Made by a program: the position numbers and the translations under genes
Shown here: piece after piece, positions 38,582 through 48,367 of the stretch
Position numbering within the stretch: position 1 is the first letter of the stretch
How the letters are laid out: every line of letters begins with the position of its first letter
The notes under the pieces: model-generated
Databases searched by the model: none
What the model was told of the DNA's origin: nothing
Seen by the model: the letters and a program-made list of their open reading frames with translations, nothing else
DNA from: Natronococcus sp. A-GB1
Lineage (GTDB): Archaea; Halobacteriota; Halobacteria; Halobacteriales; Natrialbaceae
Length of the DNA stretch: 64,000 nt
Assembly (NCBI RefSeq): GCF_029688845.1
Contig: NZ_JARUKW010000006.1
Coordinates: forward strand, 158,255 to 222,254
Direction of reading: 5' to 3'

Positions 38582-40138
38582 ATGACGAATCGCGACGGCG
38601 CCCGCCTGCTCGCCCTGCCGCCGTCAGCCGTTCTCGGGCGCCCGACCGAGACCCTCGCAGACGTCGGTGCGACCCTCGAGCCCGACGCGGTCTGGCTGCT
38701 CGGTCCCGAACGCGAGGCGCAGGCCTTCGCACGGACGCGACGGGCGTTCGACGCGCCGGCGTTTCACCCACCGCTCGAGACGAGCGGCGAACCCGTCTCC
38801 CGACAGCCGATCGAGACGGGACTCGAGATTGCGGTCGTTCGGAGTCTCCGTGCGCTTCGTGCGTCTCCCGCGGACGTCTCGAGTGCGCTGTCCGACCCGT
38901 GTTCGCGTTCGACCCCGATCGCGGTCGTCTGTGACGACGTGACGACGACGACGCGACCGATGGCGCTCGAGACGGGCCTCGAGGGGGCGGCCGAACTCGC
39001 GGCCGCACTGCCGCCCGGCCGCGTGACGACCGTCCTGACCGGCGGCGTCCCCGCCGGCTACGACGAGCTGTGGCACCTCGCAGCCGAGACGGGCGCGGTT
39101 CGGGCCGTCGAGCACGAGCCGGCGTTCGCGTGTGAACCCGCCGGGGACGACTGTGTCTCCGTTCGGGTTCGGGGCGTCGGTCCCGTCGAGGGCTACGGCG
39201 GCGCGGCGTCGCTGGCCGTCCTCGAACTCGACGAAACCGGCGTCGCGGCCGTTGACACCCACGAGCGTTCGGAGTTCGGCCTCGAGGCGGTTTCCGGAGT
39301 CGGTCCGAAAACGGCCGAGCGACTCGCCGACGCCGAGGTGACAACCAGAGCCGAACTGCTCGAGACGCCGGTCGACGAACTCACAAACTACCCCGGCGTC
39401 GGTCGGGACGGCGCGCACCGGATGCACCGCCACGCGACCGTGCTCGAGACGGGCGAACCCCGGCGGCTCACCGACGAGTCGCTCCCGGCCGAGAGCGGTC
39501 GACCGCCGCTGTGTCTCGATATCGAGACCGACGGGCTCTCGCCGACGATCCTCTGGCAGATCGGGGTCTACGATCCGGTCGACGACTCGTATCGGGCGTT
39601 CATCGAGCGCGACGACCCGGACGATCCGGCGCCGGTGCTCGAGGCCCTTTGTGACTGGCTGTTCGCCAGCCACCCTGACCGGGCGCTGCTCACCTGGAAC
39701 GGCTGGCGCTTCGACTACCGCCACCTCGGGGCGTTCGTCGCGCGCCACGTGCCGTACTACGTCGACGAGTGGGAGTCGGTGCCGAAGTTCGACCTCTACG
39801 ACTGGGCCGTCCGCGAGGGGCACGCGCTCCTCCCGGGGCGGACGAACAAACTCGAGGACGTCGCCGGCGCGCTCGGCTACGAGAGTGCGGAGACGGGCCT
39901 CGACGGCGCGCAGACGGCGGCGGCCTACCAGCGGTTTCTGCGAACCCGCGAGGAGCTCGACTGGGCCCGCCACGAGGCCTACTGCGAGGACGACTGTCGA
40001 GCGCTGTGGCACGTTTACGAGCGACTCCGGGACGCGCCGCGGGCGACAGACTCGAGCGACACCTCCCCGGCGGAGGCCGAGGGAGCAACCTCGACCGGAA
40101 CGATGGGCGGCGAACAGACCGGACTGGGTGATTTCTGA
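38582..40138 (+). CDS. DEDD exonuclease with helix-hairpin-helix, MrfB (YprB)-like
   Basis: 518 aa. Residues about 300-480 form an RNase H-like exonuclease: motif I LCLDIETDGLSPTILWQIGV, motif II LLTWNGWRFDYRHLG and motif III HEAYCEDDCRALWHVYERL give the four acidic residues. A helix-hairpin-helix precedes it (EAVSGVGPKTAERLADAEV, then NYPGVGRDGAHRMH). The N-terminal 220 residues are alpha/beta and unassigned. The helicase gene begins 2 bases after its stop. The same pairing of YprB-type exonuclease and YprA-type helicase is known from Bacillus MrfA/MrfB, which act in mitomycin-damage repair. Cytoplasmic DNA-repair role inferred. Confidence 0.82.
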   Translation: MTNRDGARLLALPPSAVLGRPTETLADVGATLEPDAVWLLGPEREAQAFARTRRAFDAPAFHPPLETSGEPVSRQPIETGLEIAVVRSLRALRASPADVSSALSDPCSRSTPIAVVCDDVTTTTRPMALETGLEGAAELAAALPPGRVTTVLTGGVPAGYDELWHLAAETGAVRAVEHEPAFACEPAGDDCVSVRVRGVGPVEGYGGAASLAVLELDETGVAAVDTHERSEFGLEAVSGVGPKTAERLADAEVTTRAELLETPVDELTNYPGVGRDGAHRMHRHATVLETGEPRRLTDESLPAESGRPPLCLDIETDGLSPTILWQIGVYDPVDDSYRAFIERDDPDDPAPVLEALCDWLFASHPDRALLTWNGWRFDYRHLGAFVARHVPYYVDEWESVPKFDLYDWAVREGHALLPGRTNKLEDVAGALGYESAETGLDGAQTAAAYQRFLRTREELDWARHEAYCEDDCRALWHVYERLRDAPRATDSSDTSPAEAEGATSTGTMGGEQTGLGDF

Positions 40139-40140
40139 GC

Positions 40141-42828
40141 ATGGATACGGACGACACCGCGATCGAGGACGGAACCGAGCCAACCGACGGAAGCCGAGGG
40201 GACGTACCGATCACCGGCGACGAGCTGCTCGAGACGTTCCCCCGCTACCGCGACGAGGGAGACGTCTCCGTCCTCGAGATTTCCGGCCGCGAGGCGTCGA
40301 CGGTGCCGAACGACGAGGTCCTGCGGCCCGAACTCGCCGAGCCACTCGAGCACGACCTGTACGCCCACCAGGCCGAGGCGCTCGCGGCGCTCGAGCGCGA
40401 CGAGAACGTCTGCGTCGCGACGAGCACGTCCTCGGGCAAGACCCGGATCTACGCCCTCCAGATCGCCCGGAACGTCCTCGAGGCGCGCGCTCGCGGCGAG
40501 CGTTCGACCGCGTACGTCCTGTACCCGACGAAGGCGCTCTCGCGGGATCAGGAGCGGGAGCTGAACGACTTCTTCGACCGACTGGGGCTGGATATCTCCG
40601 TTCGGGTCTACGACGGCGACACGGACCCCGGCGAAACCCGACGACAGATCCGCGAGGAGGCCGACGTCATCATCTCGAACTTCGCGGGCGTGAACACGTA
40701 CCTGCACGATCACGACCGCTGGGCGCGCTTTCTCTCGACCTGCGACCTCGTCGTGGTCGACGAGTCCCACACCTACACCGGCGTTCACGGCATGCACGTC
40801 GCCTGGGTGATTCGCCGGCTGAAGCGGATGCTCGAGTACTACGGGGCCGACCCACGGTTCGCGCTCACGAGCGCGACGATCGGCAACCCCGGCGAGCACT
40901 CGAGCGCGCTGATCGCCGAATCTGTTACCGTCGTCGACGAGGACGGCTCGCCCGCGGGTCCGCGGGAGCTGGTGCTCTGGAACCCGCCGGCTCGAGCGCG
41001 AGCGGACGGTGCGGACGACGATTCGACGACCGCCGCCAGGACCGATGACGAGGCTGACGACGCCGTCGTCGAGCGCGTCCCCGCAAGCGTCGAGGCGCCG
41101 AGGCTCCTCTCGCACCTGTGTTACCACGGCGCCCAGACGCTGCTGTTTACGCCCTCGAGGAAGCTCGCCGAGCTGTCGGTCAGGCGGGCGTCGACCCACC
41201 GCCGCGACCGAAGCCGGTACTACGCGAACCCCGAGCGAGGGAGCGAAATCGAACCCTACCACGCCGGCCACTCCCGAACGAAACGCCACGGAACCGAACA
41301 CCGACTCAAGACGGGTGCGCTCGACGGCGTCGCCTCGACGAACGCCCTCGAGCTGGGGATCAACGTCGGCGAGATGGACGCGACGGTCCAGCTCGGCTAC
41401 CCGGGCCAGCGCCAGTCGTTCTGGCAGCAGATCGGCCGCGCGGGCCGCGGGACCAGGCGGGCACTGTCGGTGCTCGTGGCGGGACATCGCACCCTCGATC
41501 AGTACGTCGCGACCAACCCCGACTATCTGCTCGAGACCGATGTGGAGGACGCGGTCGTCGACGTCGACAACGACGCGGTGTTCGCTCGGCACCTCCTGTG
41601 TGCGGCGAACGAACTCGCCCTCGAGGAGGCCGACGCGGGCGCGTTCGCCGAGCGCGACCGACTCGAGCGCGCCGTCGAGATGTGGCGCCGTGCGGGCCGG
41701 TTGGCGGGCCACCTCGAGACCGGCGTCTCCTACGTCGGTCCGCCCCGTCCCCAGGGGTCGATCTCGCTGTACGCGACGTCGGGCGAGGAGTACGCGGTCG
41801 AGCTCGCCGACGGGGTCGACGAGCGCTACGATCCCGAGATGGAGCCTCTCGCGGAGGAGCGCGTCCTGCGGGACTTCCACGAGGGCGCGATCAGGCTCCA
41901 CGAGGGCCAGCAGTACGAGGTCGTCGGGGTCGATCACGACTCGCCCCGACCGACGGTGACGCTCCGGCCGACGGACGCCGACTGTTACACCCGGACCCGG
42001 ACCGACGTGACCGTTCTCGACGCCGTCTCAGAGGCGTCCCGCGAGATCGGCGAGTTCACGCTGCACTTCGGGCGCGGACGGGTGTTGGTCTACCACGGCA
42101 CCTACGACCGGGTCGACGTCGACAGCGGCGCTCCCAAAGAACAGGGCATCCCGACGGAGAACCCGCCGCTGTCGATCGACACCCAGCTCTGCTGGCTCGA
42201 GGTACCCGACGCCCTCGAGCGGGCGCTCGTCGAGCGCTACCGCGAGTTCTCGCTCGAGGACGAAGACGGAATCGCGGAGACGGGCCACCTCGGCTACGCG
42301 GGCGGCCTCCACGCCGCCGAACACGCGACCATCGGCGTCGCACCGCTCGAGCTGATGGTCGACAAGCGCGATCTGGGCGGGCTCGCGACGCTGTCGATCG
42401 ACTCACACCTCGAGCGGGAACGGGGCGAGGACGGGAGGACGGACGAGGCTCCGCGCAACGTCGCCGCGGCCGAGGCCACCGTCAGACAGATCGCCGACGG
42501 GCTCGAGCACGAGCCGAAGAGCGGCTGGTTCATCTACGACGGGATCGACGGCGGACTCGGCTTCTCGCGGGCGATCTACGAGAACTTCGAGGCCGTCGCC
42601 GGGCGGGCGCGGGAGCTTATCGCGGACTGTGACTGCGGCCGCGTCGACGGCTGTCCGGCCTGCGTGATGGACGACCAGTGTGGCAACGACAACCAGCCGT
42701 TACACCGCGAGGCCGCCGTCGACGTGCTGGATCGGTTGCTCGGAAACGAGAGTGGAGAGGCGCTCGAGCCCGACGCCGCCGAAAGCGAGCCCGGCGGCGA
42801 TCGGCGGCCCCCGCTGTTCTACTCCTGA
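40141..42828 (+). CDS. DEAD/DEAH-box helicase, MrfA (YprA)-like
   Basis: 895 aa superfamily 2 helicase. Walker A is ATSTSSGKT with Lys100, motif II is DESH (207-210), motif III SATIGNP, motif IV-VI region GVASTNALELGINVGEMD and QIGRAGRGTRRALS. The C-terminus has the DUF1998-type cysteine cluster (Cys830, 832, 838, 841 and 847, in CDCGRVDGCPACVMDDQCG), characteristic of the YprA/MrfA subfamily. It probably unwinds DNA 3'-5' and hands it to the exonuclease encoded just upstream. The distance of 2 bases implies co-translation. Family assignment strong, damage specificity unknown. Confidence 0.9.
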   Translation: MDTDDTAIEDGTEPTDGSRGDVPITGDELLETFPRYRDEGDVSVLEISGREASTVPNDEVLRPELAEPLEHDLYAHQAEALAALERDENVCVATSTSSGKTRIYALQIARNVLEARARGERSTAYVLYPTKALSRDQERELNDFFDRLGLDISVRVYDGDTDPGETRRQIREEADVIISNFAGVNTYLHDHDRWARFLSTCDLVVVDESHTYTGVHGMHVAWVIRRLKRMLEYYGADPRFALTSATIGNPGEHSSALIAESVTVVDEDGSPAGPRELVLWNPPARARADGADDDSTTAARTDDEADDAVVERVPASVEAPRLLSHLCYHGAQTLLFTPSRKLAELSVRRASTHRRDRSRYYANPERGSEIEPYHAGHSRTKRHGTEHRLKTGALDGVASTNALELGINVGEMDATVQLGYPGQRQSFWQQIGRAGRGTRRALSVLVAGHRTLDQYVATNPDYLLETDVEDAVVDVDNDAVFARHLLCAANELALEEADAGAFAERDRLERAVEMWRRAGRLAGHLETGVSYVGPPRPQGSISLYATSGEEYAVELADGVDERYDPEMEPLAEERVLRDFHEGAIRLHEGQQYEVVGVDHDSPRPTVTLRPTDADCYTRTRTDVTVLDAVSEASREIGEFTLHFGRGRVLVYHGTYDRVDVDSGAPKEQGIPTENPPLSIDTQLCWLEVPDALERALVERYREFSLEDEDGIAETGHLGYAGGLHAAEHATIGVAPLELMVDKRDLGGLATLSIDSHLERERGEDGRTDEAPRNVAAAEATVRQIADGLEHEPKSGWFIYDGIDGGLGFSRAIYENFEAVAGRARELIADCDCGRVDGCPACVMDDQCGNDNQPLHREAAVDVLDRLLGNESGEALEPDAAESEPGGDRRPPLFYS

Positions 42829-42852
42829 TTCGCGGCTCCGGATCGAGGGCGG

Positions 42853-44901
42853 CTACGGTTCGACGTACTCCATCTCGAGCTGCTCGAAGCAAAACGACCA
42901 GACGTCGAGTTGTTCCTCAACGGTCATCCAGGTCGGTTTGCCCGTCCCGTGGCCGGTGTCGCGGTTGGTCTTGCAGAGGAACGGGCCGCCCTCGCACTCG
43001 TTTTGCATTCGGGCGGCCATCTTCCAGGCGTGGACCGGGTGAACGCGCGTGTCGCTCTCGGCGGTCTCGAAGAGGACGGCGGGGTACTCAGGGCCACCCT
43101 CCTCGGACGGCTCGAGGTTGTGATACGGCGAGTACTCCTTGATCCACTCGTACGCCTCGGGATCGTCCGGCGACCCGTACTCGCTCGTCCAGGACGCGCC
43201 GAGCAGGAACGTGTGGAACCGGAGCATGTCGAGTAGGGGGACCTGACAGCAGACTGCCGTCACCAGGTCGGGTCGCTGGGTCAACACGGCGCCGACGGTC
43301 AGCCCGCCGTTCGAGCCGCCCCGGATCGCCAGTCGGTCGCTCGAGGTGTACCCCTCCTCGATCAGGTACTCGGCGGCGGCGATCATATCGTCGAACGTGT
43401 TCTGTTTGTTCTCGTGGCGAGCCGCCTCGTGCCACTCCGTGCCGAACTCGCCGCCACCTCGGAGGTTCGCCTGGGCGTAGACCCCACCCGAACGGAGGAA
43501 CTCCCGGCCGAACCTCTGAAAGGTCGGCGTCAGGCTGTTCTCGAAGCCGCCGTAGCCGTACAGCAGCGTCGGACTGTCGCCGTCGCGCTCGAGGTCGGCG
43601 CGGTAGACGACGAACATCGGAACCTCGGTTCCGTCGGCAGACTCGTACCGAACCTGTTCGACGGTCACGTCGAAGTCCAGCGAGACGTCGGGGCGGTCGA
43701 GTTCCGCGACGTCGTCCGTCTCGAGATCGCACCGAAATACCGTCGGCGGCTGGTCGAACGACTGGTAGCTGAAGAACGCCTCGGGGGAGTCGCGGTTGCC
43801 GCTCAGCCCAGCGACCGTTCCCGTTCCGGACAGCTCGACGGATCGCAGATGGTCGCCGTCGAGGTCGAACACCTCGAGGTTGGAGACGGCCGCGCGCTCG
43901 TACTGGATCAGCAGGCGGTCGTCCGCGACGGTCGCGTCTTTGACGATCCCGTCGCGTTCGGGAACGACCTCCGGCAGCTCGGCGGGGTCGACCTCGCTAA
44001 CGCCGTCGGAGAGCTCGAGCTCGAGGAATCGGTAGAGGGGTGCCTCGAGGTCGGTTCGCAGATAGGCCGTCTCGTCGTGAATCAGCGGCGTGTAGAAGTG
44101 GTCGGCGTCGGTGATGACGGGCGTCAGCTCCGTGTCGCCGACGGCGGCGTAAAACAGATCGCTTCGCTCCCAGCCGATCGCAAGCGCGACGAGCAGGTGA
44201 CGCCCGCTCCTGTCGGTGGTGAGCAGCGGCCAGGTCGCGGGATCGTCGACCTCGCGAACGAGCCCGTCCGCGTCGAGGGCGTCGCCATGCTCGTGGTAGC
44301 GGATCTCCTTCTCGAGTTGGCGCTCGTCCTCGAGACCCGTGCGGCCGTAGTAGAATCCCTCGGGCGTCCACGCGAACATCCCCGGGTTCACCCGGCCGAG
44401 AGCGGTGAGCTCCTCGAGGACGGTTCCGCCGGATACATCGAGAACCGTCACGTCGTACAGCTCGTCACCGCCCTCGTGGACGCCGTAGGCGAGTCGCTCG
44501 CCGTCGGGAGAGACAGTCCACCAGCCCATCGACTTCGTTCCGTCGTCGCTGAACTCGTTGGGATCGACGAGGACCGCCCGGTCCGACTCGAGGGACTCCC
44601 GGAAGTACAGAATCGGCTGGTCGTCCTCCGGGCGCTCGACCTCCTGGAAGTACCCCGTCGGCGCGGCCGTCACCGTCCCGTAATCGGTCGTCCGCGCGAG
44701 CGATTCGAAGCGCGGCCGTAGCTCCTCGCGAACGTCGATCGACTCGAGGAACGCGTCGGCGTACTCGTTCTGGCGATCGACCCAGTCGTCGACCGCCTCG
44801 CCGTCGTCCTCGAGCCAGAGATAGGGATCGTCTACGAGGTCGCCGTGTCGTTCGTAGCTCGTGATCTCGCGTTTCGTCCGGGGCGGCCCACCCGAGTTCA
44901 T
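42853..44901 (-). CDS. Prolyl oligopeptidase family serine peptidase
   Basis: 682 aa. N-terminal beta-propeller domain (EDDGEAVDDWVDRQNEYADAF start) then an alpha/beta hydrolase. The nucleophile Ser530 is in RGGSNGGLTVGAVL, with catalytic Asp and His near DTRVHPVHAWKMAAR. The family cleaves short peptides after Pro. No signal sequence, so probably cytoplasmic. The start at 44901 is chosen at MNSGGPPRTKREITSY. Divergent from the FAD oxidoreductase. Confidence 0.93.
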   Translation of the reverse strand: MNSGGPPRTKREITSYERHGDLVDDPYLWLEDDGEAVDDWVDRQNEYADAFLESIDVREELRPRFESLARTTDYGTVTAAPTGYFQEVERPEDDQPILYFRESLESDRAVLVDPNEFSDDGTKSMGWWTVSPDGERLAYGVHEGGDELYDVTVLDVSGGTVLEELTALGRVNPGMFAWTPEGFYYGRTGLEDERQLEKEIRYHEHGDALDADGLVREVDDPATWPLLTTDRSGRHLLVALAIGWERSDLFYAAVGDTELTPVITDADHFYTPLIHDETAYLRTDLEAPLYRFLELELSDGVSEVDPAELPEVVPERDGIVKDATVADDRLLIQYERAAVSNLEVFDLDGDHLRSVELSGTGTVAGLSGNRDSPEAFFSYQSFDQPPTVFRCDLETDDVAELDRPDVSLDFDVTVEQVRYESADGTEVPMFVVYRADLERDGDSPTLLYGYGGFENSLTPTFQRFGREFLRSGGVYAQANLRGGGEFGTEWHEAARHENKQNTFDDMIAAAEYLIEEGYTSSDRLAIRGGSNGGLTVGAVLTQRPDLVTAVCCQVPLLDMLRFHTFLLGASWTSEYGSPDDPEAYEWIKEYSPYHNLEPSEEGGPEYPAVLFETAESDTRVHPVHAWKMAARMQNECEGGPFLCKTNRDTGHGTGKPTWMTVEEQLDVWSFCFEQLEMEYVEP

Positions 44902-45230
44902 ACCGACAGTGTCCAACGCTGACACCTTGAAGCGACCGGTTGCGGAATCTCGTCTCCGGTCCGGAAGCGACTGCGACGACGCGAGCGCCGCGTCCCGACG
45001 CCACCCGGATCGGTGTGTCGTACGCAGTCCGGCGACTCCACTCGAACCGGACCAGTTTCTCTCCGGCAGAGCCGGCCCCGTTCGACCCGCTGTTTCCGAC
45101 AGCTGCACCGCTCAAGGTCTCGCCGAAACCGCAACTGTCGATACCGTATTCGTCGATCGACGGCAGTTTGATAGAAAAAGATGAGTTATACGTCTGGACC
45201 GAAGTTGGGCAAGTAGCGGCCACCATAACA

Positions 45231-46640
45231 ATGTCTGGCAAGTACGACCTCGTTATCGTCGGCGGCGGTATCAGCGGCGCCTCGTTGCTGTACACGACCG
45301 CGACGTTCACCGATATCGACTCTATCGCACTGATCGAGAAGGAAGACGAAATCGCGGCGATCAACTCCGATCACACGAACAACTCCCAAACGCTGCACTT
45401 CGGGGACATCGAGACGAACTACACCCTCGAGAAGGCGCGGGAGGTAAAAGAGGGCGCGGAGATGCTTGCGGGCTACCTCGAGAACCGCGACCCCGACCGG
45501 GAGATGCACGCCAAGCGCAGCAAGATGGTCCTCGGCGTGGGCAACGAGGAGGTCGCGGAGCTCGAGCGACGCTACGAGGGCGACGGCTTCGGCGACCTGT
45601 TCCCGAAGCTGCGCTCGATCGGTCGCGAGGAGATCGCCGAGATCGAACCAAAGGTCGTCGAAGGGCGGGATCCGGACAAAGAGCTGCGCGCGCTCCAGAC
45701 GCCCGACGGCTACGTCGTCGACTACGGCGCGACGACTCAGTCGTTCGTCGAGCTCGCCCGCGAGGAGGCGGGCGTCGACGTCTACACCGGGACGAAGGTC
45801 GAGGACATCACGCCGACGCTCGACGGCTACACGATCGAGACGACCGACGGGCGCTTCGACTGCGAGGCGACCGTCGTCGCCGCCGGCTCCCACAGCCTCC
45901 AGATCGCCAAGGAGCTGGGCTACGGCGAGAACAAAGTCCTGCTCCCGGTCGCGGGTAGCTTCTTCCTCGCGGACGACCTGCTCAACGGGAAGGTCTACAC
46001 TCTCCAGATGAAGAAACTCCCCTTTGCTGCGGTCCACGGCGACGCCGACGTCCACGATCCCTCGATCACGCGGTTCGGGCCGACCGCGAAGCTCGTCCCG
46101 ACCCTCGAGCGGGGACGCATCTCCACCGTCACGGACTTCCTCGACGTCTTCGGACTCAACGCCGCGGCGTTTCTCAGCTACGCGAACATCCTCTCGGACC
46201 GGATCCTCCTGCCGTACGTGCTCCGAAATCTCGTCTACGACGTCCCGAACGTCGGCCCGAAGCAGTTCCTCCCCCACGTCCAGAAGGTCGTTCCCAGCGT
46301 CGAACTCGACGACATCGAGCGTGCGAAGGGGTACGGTGGCGTCCGCCCCCAGATCGTCGACACGGAGACGAAGTCCCTCGACATGGGCGAGGCCAAGATC
46401 GTCGGCGACGACATCATCTTCAACATCACGCCCTCGCCGGGTGCCTCGACCTGCCTGAAGAACGCGCGGCGTGACACCCTCGAGGTGCTCGAGTTCCTCG
46501 AGGGCGAGTACGAGTTCGACGAGGAGGCGTTCCGCGAGCGGACGATCGAGCAGTTCCCGCGTCCGGAGGGTGTCGGGGAGGGCGACACCGACGAGGACGC
46601 CGGCGCCCCCCTCGAGCCCTCGCCCGCCGACGACGACTGA
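45231..46640 (+). CDS. FAD-dependent oxidoreductase, malate:quinone oxidoreductase-like
   Basis: 469 aa from the ATG at 45231, which gives MSGKYDLVIVGGGISGASLLY with the dinucleotide-binding GxGxxG motif. Further segments match the MQO/DadA-like group: SDHTNNSQTLHFGDIETNY, then DCEATVVAAGSHSLQIAKEL and KGYGGVRPQIVDT near the C-terminus. It probably oxidises a 2-hydroxy acid and passes electrons to quinone at the membrane. Substrate not settled. The 329-base gap on its left (44902-45230) holds only the two divergent promoters. Confidence 0.8.
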   Translation: MSGKYDLVIVGGGISGASLLYTTATFTDIDSIALIEKEDEIAAINSDHTNNSQTLHFGDIETNYTLEKAREVKEGAEMLAGYLENRDPDREMHAKRSKMVLGVGNEEVAELERRYEGDGFGDLFPKLRSIGREEIAEIEPKVVEGRDPDKELRALQTPDGYVVDYGATTQSFVELAREEAGVDVYTGTKVEDITPTLDGYTIETTDGRFDCEATVVAAGSHSLQIAKELGYGENKVLLPVAGSFFLADDLLNGKVYTLQMKKLPFAAVHGDADVHDPSITRFGPTAKLVPTLERGRISTVTDFLDVFGLNAAAFLSYANILSDRILLPYVLRNLVYDVPNVGPKQFLPHVQKVVPSVELDDIERAKGYGGVRPQIVDTETKSLDMGEAKIVGDDIIFNITPSPGASTCLKNARRDTLEVLEFLEGEYEFDEEAFRERTIEQFPRPEGVGEGDTDEDAGAPLEPSPADDD

Positions 46641-46728
46641 CGCTCGAGCGAACTATACCCGTACTCGTGCATACTTCTCGCTCGCACAAAGGGTAACGTT
46701 TACAGGTTCGTGCGTTTCGCTATCGAGC

Positions 46729-48030
46729 ATGGCAGAGCACGTGCTCCTGATCGGCGGCGGCGGGCGCGAACACGCGATCGCGCGGGCGCTTGAGGGCGGG
46801 TCCGGCGGCGAGGTCGACCTCTACGCCTGCGCCGGCAACCGAAACCCGGGGATCGCCCGGCTCGCGACAGAGTTCGAGACGCTCGAGACGACCAACCCGA
46901 AGGCGGTCCGCGAGTACGCCGAGGACGTCGGGGCGACGCTCGCGGTCGTCGGCCCCGAGGCGCCCCTCGAGGCCGGCGTCGTCGACGAGCTCGAGGACGC
47001 GGGAATCTACGCCTTCGGCCCGAAAGCCGAGGAGGCCCGCATCGAGACGGACAAGGCGTTCCAGCGCCGGTTCATGGCCGAACACGACGTCCCCGGCTGT
47101 CCGGAGTTCGAGACGTTCGACGACATGGACGCGGCCTGTGACTTTATCGACGAGTACGACGGCGACCTCGCGATCAAGCCCGCCGGGCTCACCGGCGGAA
47201 AGGGCGTGAAGGTCATCGGCGACCAGGTCACTGCCGAGGAGGGGAAGGCGTACATCCGCGATTCGGACTACGACCGGATCGTCTTAGAGGAACGACTGGT
47301 CGGCGAGGAGTTCACCGTCCAGGCGTTCGTCGCCGACGGCGAGGTCCGGACCGCCCCCGCCGTCCAGGACCACAAGCGGGCCTACGAGGGCGACGAGGGT
47401 CCCAACACCGGAGGAATGGGCAGCTACTCGGATGCCACGTTCGAGCTTCCGTTCATGACCGACGCCGACTACGAGGAGGCCGTCTCGGTGATCGAGGCGA
47501 CGGTCGACGCCCTCGAGGGCTACCGCGGGATCCTCTACGGCCAGTTTATGCTCACCAGCGAGGGGCCGAAGGTGATCGAGTTCAACGCCCGCTTCGGCGA
47601 TCCCGAGGCGATGAACACCCTACCCGTGCTCGAGACGCCGTTCCTCGACGTCCTCACGGCCGCCCGCGACGGCGACGAGCTACCGGCGCTCGAGTTCGCC
47701 TCGCAGGCGACGGTCTGTAAGTACGCGGTTCCGGAGGGGTACCCGACGGATCCGAAGGCGGGTGCGAAGGTGCAGGTTGACGAGGAAAGTGCTGGCGACG
47801 CCTTACTGTACTACGCGAGTGTGGACGAACGCGACGACGGCATCTACACGACGACCTCGCGAGCCTTCGCCGTCGTCGGCGTCGCCGACTCGATAACTGA
47901 GGCGGAGGAAATCGCCGAGGACGCCCTCGAGGTCGCCGGCGAGGAGGGACTCCACGTCCGCCACGATATCGGCAAACCCGATCTGGTCCAGCAGCGGATC
48001 GACCACGTCGAGGAGCTGCGAGGGAAGTAG
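46729..48030 (+). CDS. purD: Phosphoribosylamine-glycine ligase
   Basis: 433 aa. The N-terminal domain starts MAEHVLLIGGGGREHAIARA. The ATP-grasp portion shows AIKPAGLTGGKGVKVIGDQ, FTVQAFVADGE and GPNTGGMGSYSDA, and the metal-binding IEFNARFGDPEAMNTLPVLE follows. Step 2 of purine synthesis, making GAR. Complete and normal length. Confidence 0.96.
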   Translation: MAEHVLLIGGGGREHAIARALEGGSGGEVDLYACAGNRNPGIARLATEFETLETTNPKAVREYAEDVGATLAVVGPEAPLEAGVVDELEDAGIYAFGPKAEEARIETDKAFQRRFMAEHDVPGCPEFETFDDMDAACDFIDEYDGDLAIKPAGLTGGKGVKVIGDQVTAEEGKAYIRDSDYDRIVLEERLVGEEFTVQAFVADGEVRTAPAVQDHKRAYEGDEGPNTGGMGSYSDATFELPFMTDADYEEAVSVIEATVDALEGYRGILYGQFMLTSEGPKVIEFNARFGDPEAMNTLPVLETPFLDVLTAARDGDELPALEFASQATVCKYAVPEGYPTDPKAGAKVQVDEESAGDALLYYASVDERDDGIYTTTSRAFAVVGVADSITEAEEIAEDALEVAGEEGLHVRHDIGKPDLVQQRIDHVEELRGK

Positions 48031-48073
48031 TAAACGGGATTCAATATTCGAACTCGGAACGGACACTGGAGCA

Positions 48074-48277
48074 CTACTCCTCGAGGTCGGCGTAGAGCTG
48101 CGTCAATCCACAGTCGGGACAGAGGAACGCGTCGAGAGCTGTACTCTCACCGATACCGAGCCGCTCGAGTAGTCCGCTCTCCCGTTCAGTTTTGACGTAG
48201 AGGCCTCCGGTCTCCGCCGTAGTCACGGCAGTTGCCTCCATCTCGACGTTACACTTCGGGCAGTATCGGCGGGTCAT
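48074..48277 (-). CDS. Small zinc-ribbon protein
   Basis: 67 aa from the start at 48277. Two CxxC pairs (YCPKCNVEM and FLCPDCGLTQLY) flank a 45-residue middle portion. Resembles the many small haloarchaeal zinc-finger proteins of unknown role. A longer start at 48346 is possible but adds a region with no coding pattern. Convergent with purD. Confidence 0.7.
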   Translation of the reverse strand: MTRRYCPKCNVEMEATAVTTAETGGLYVKTERESGLLERLGIGESTALDAFLCPDCGLTQLYADLEE

Positions 48278-48367
48278 AGCACGGACGAAACCGTCCACCC
48301 CCATGATAGTTTCCGCCGAGCGGGGGATTCCGTATCCGGTTCGCACGCGGACGTCGCCGTGCCGCTG

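Noticed and set aside
40015..41937. A 640-residue open frame on the minus strand opposite the MrfA-like helicase
   Set aside because: The helicase motifs on the plus strand are decisive. The antisense product has no recognised domain.
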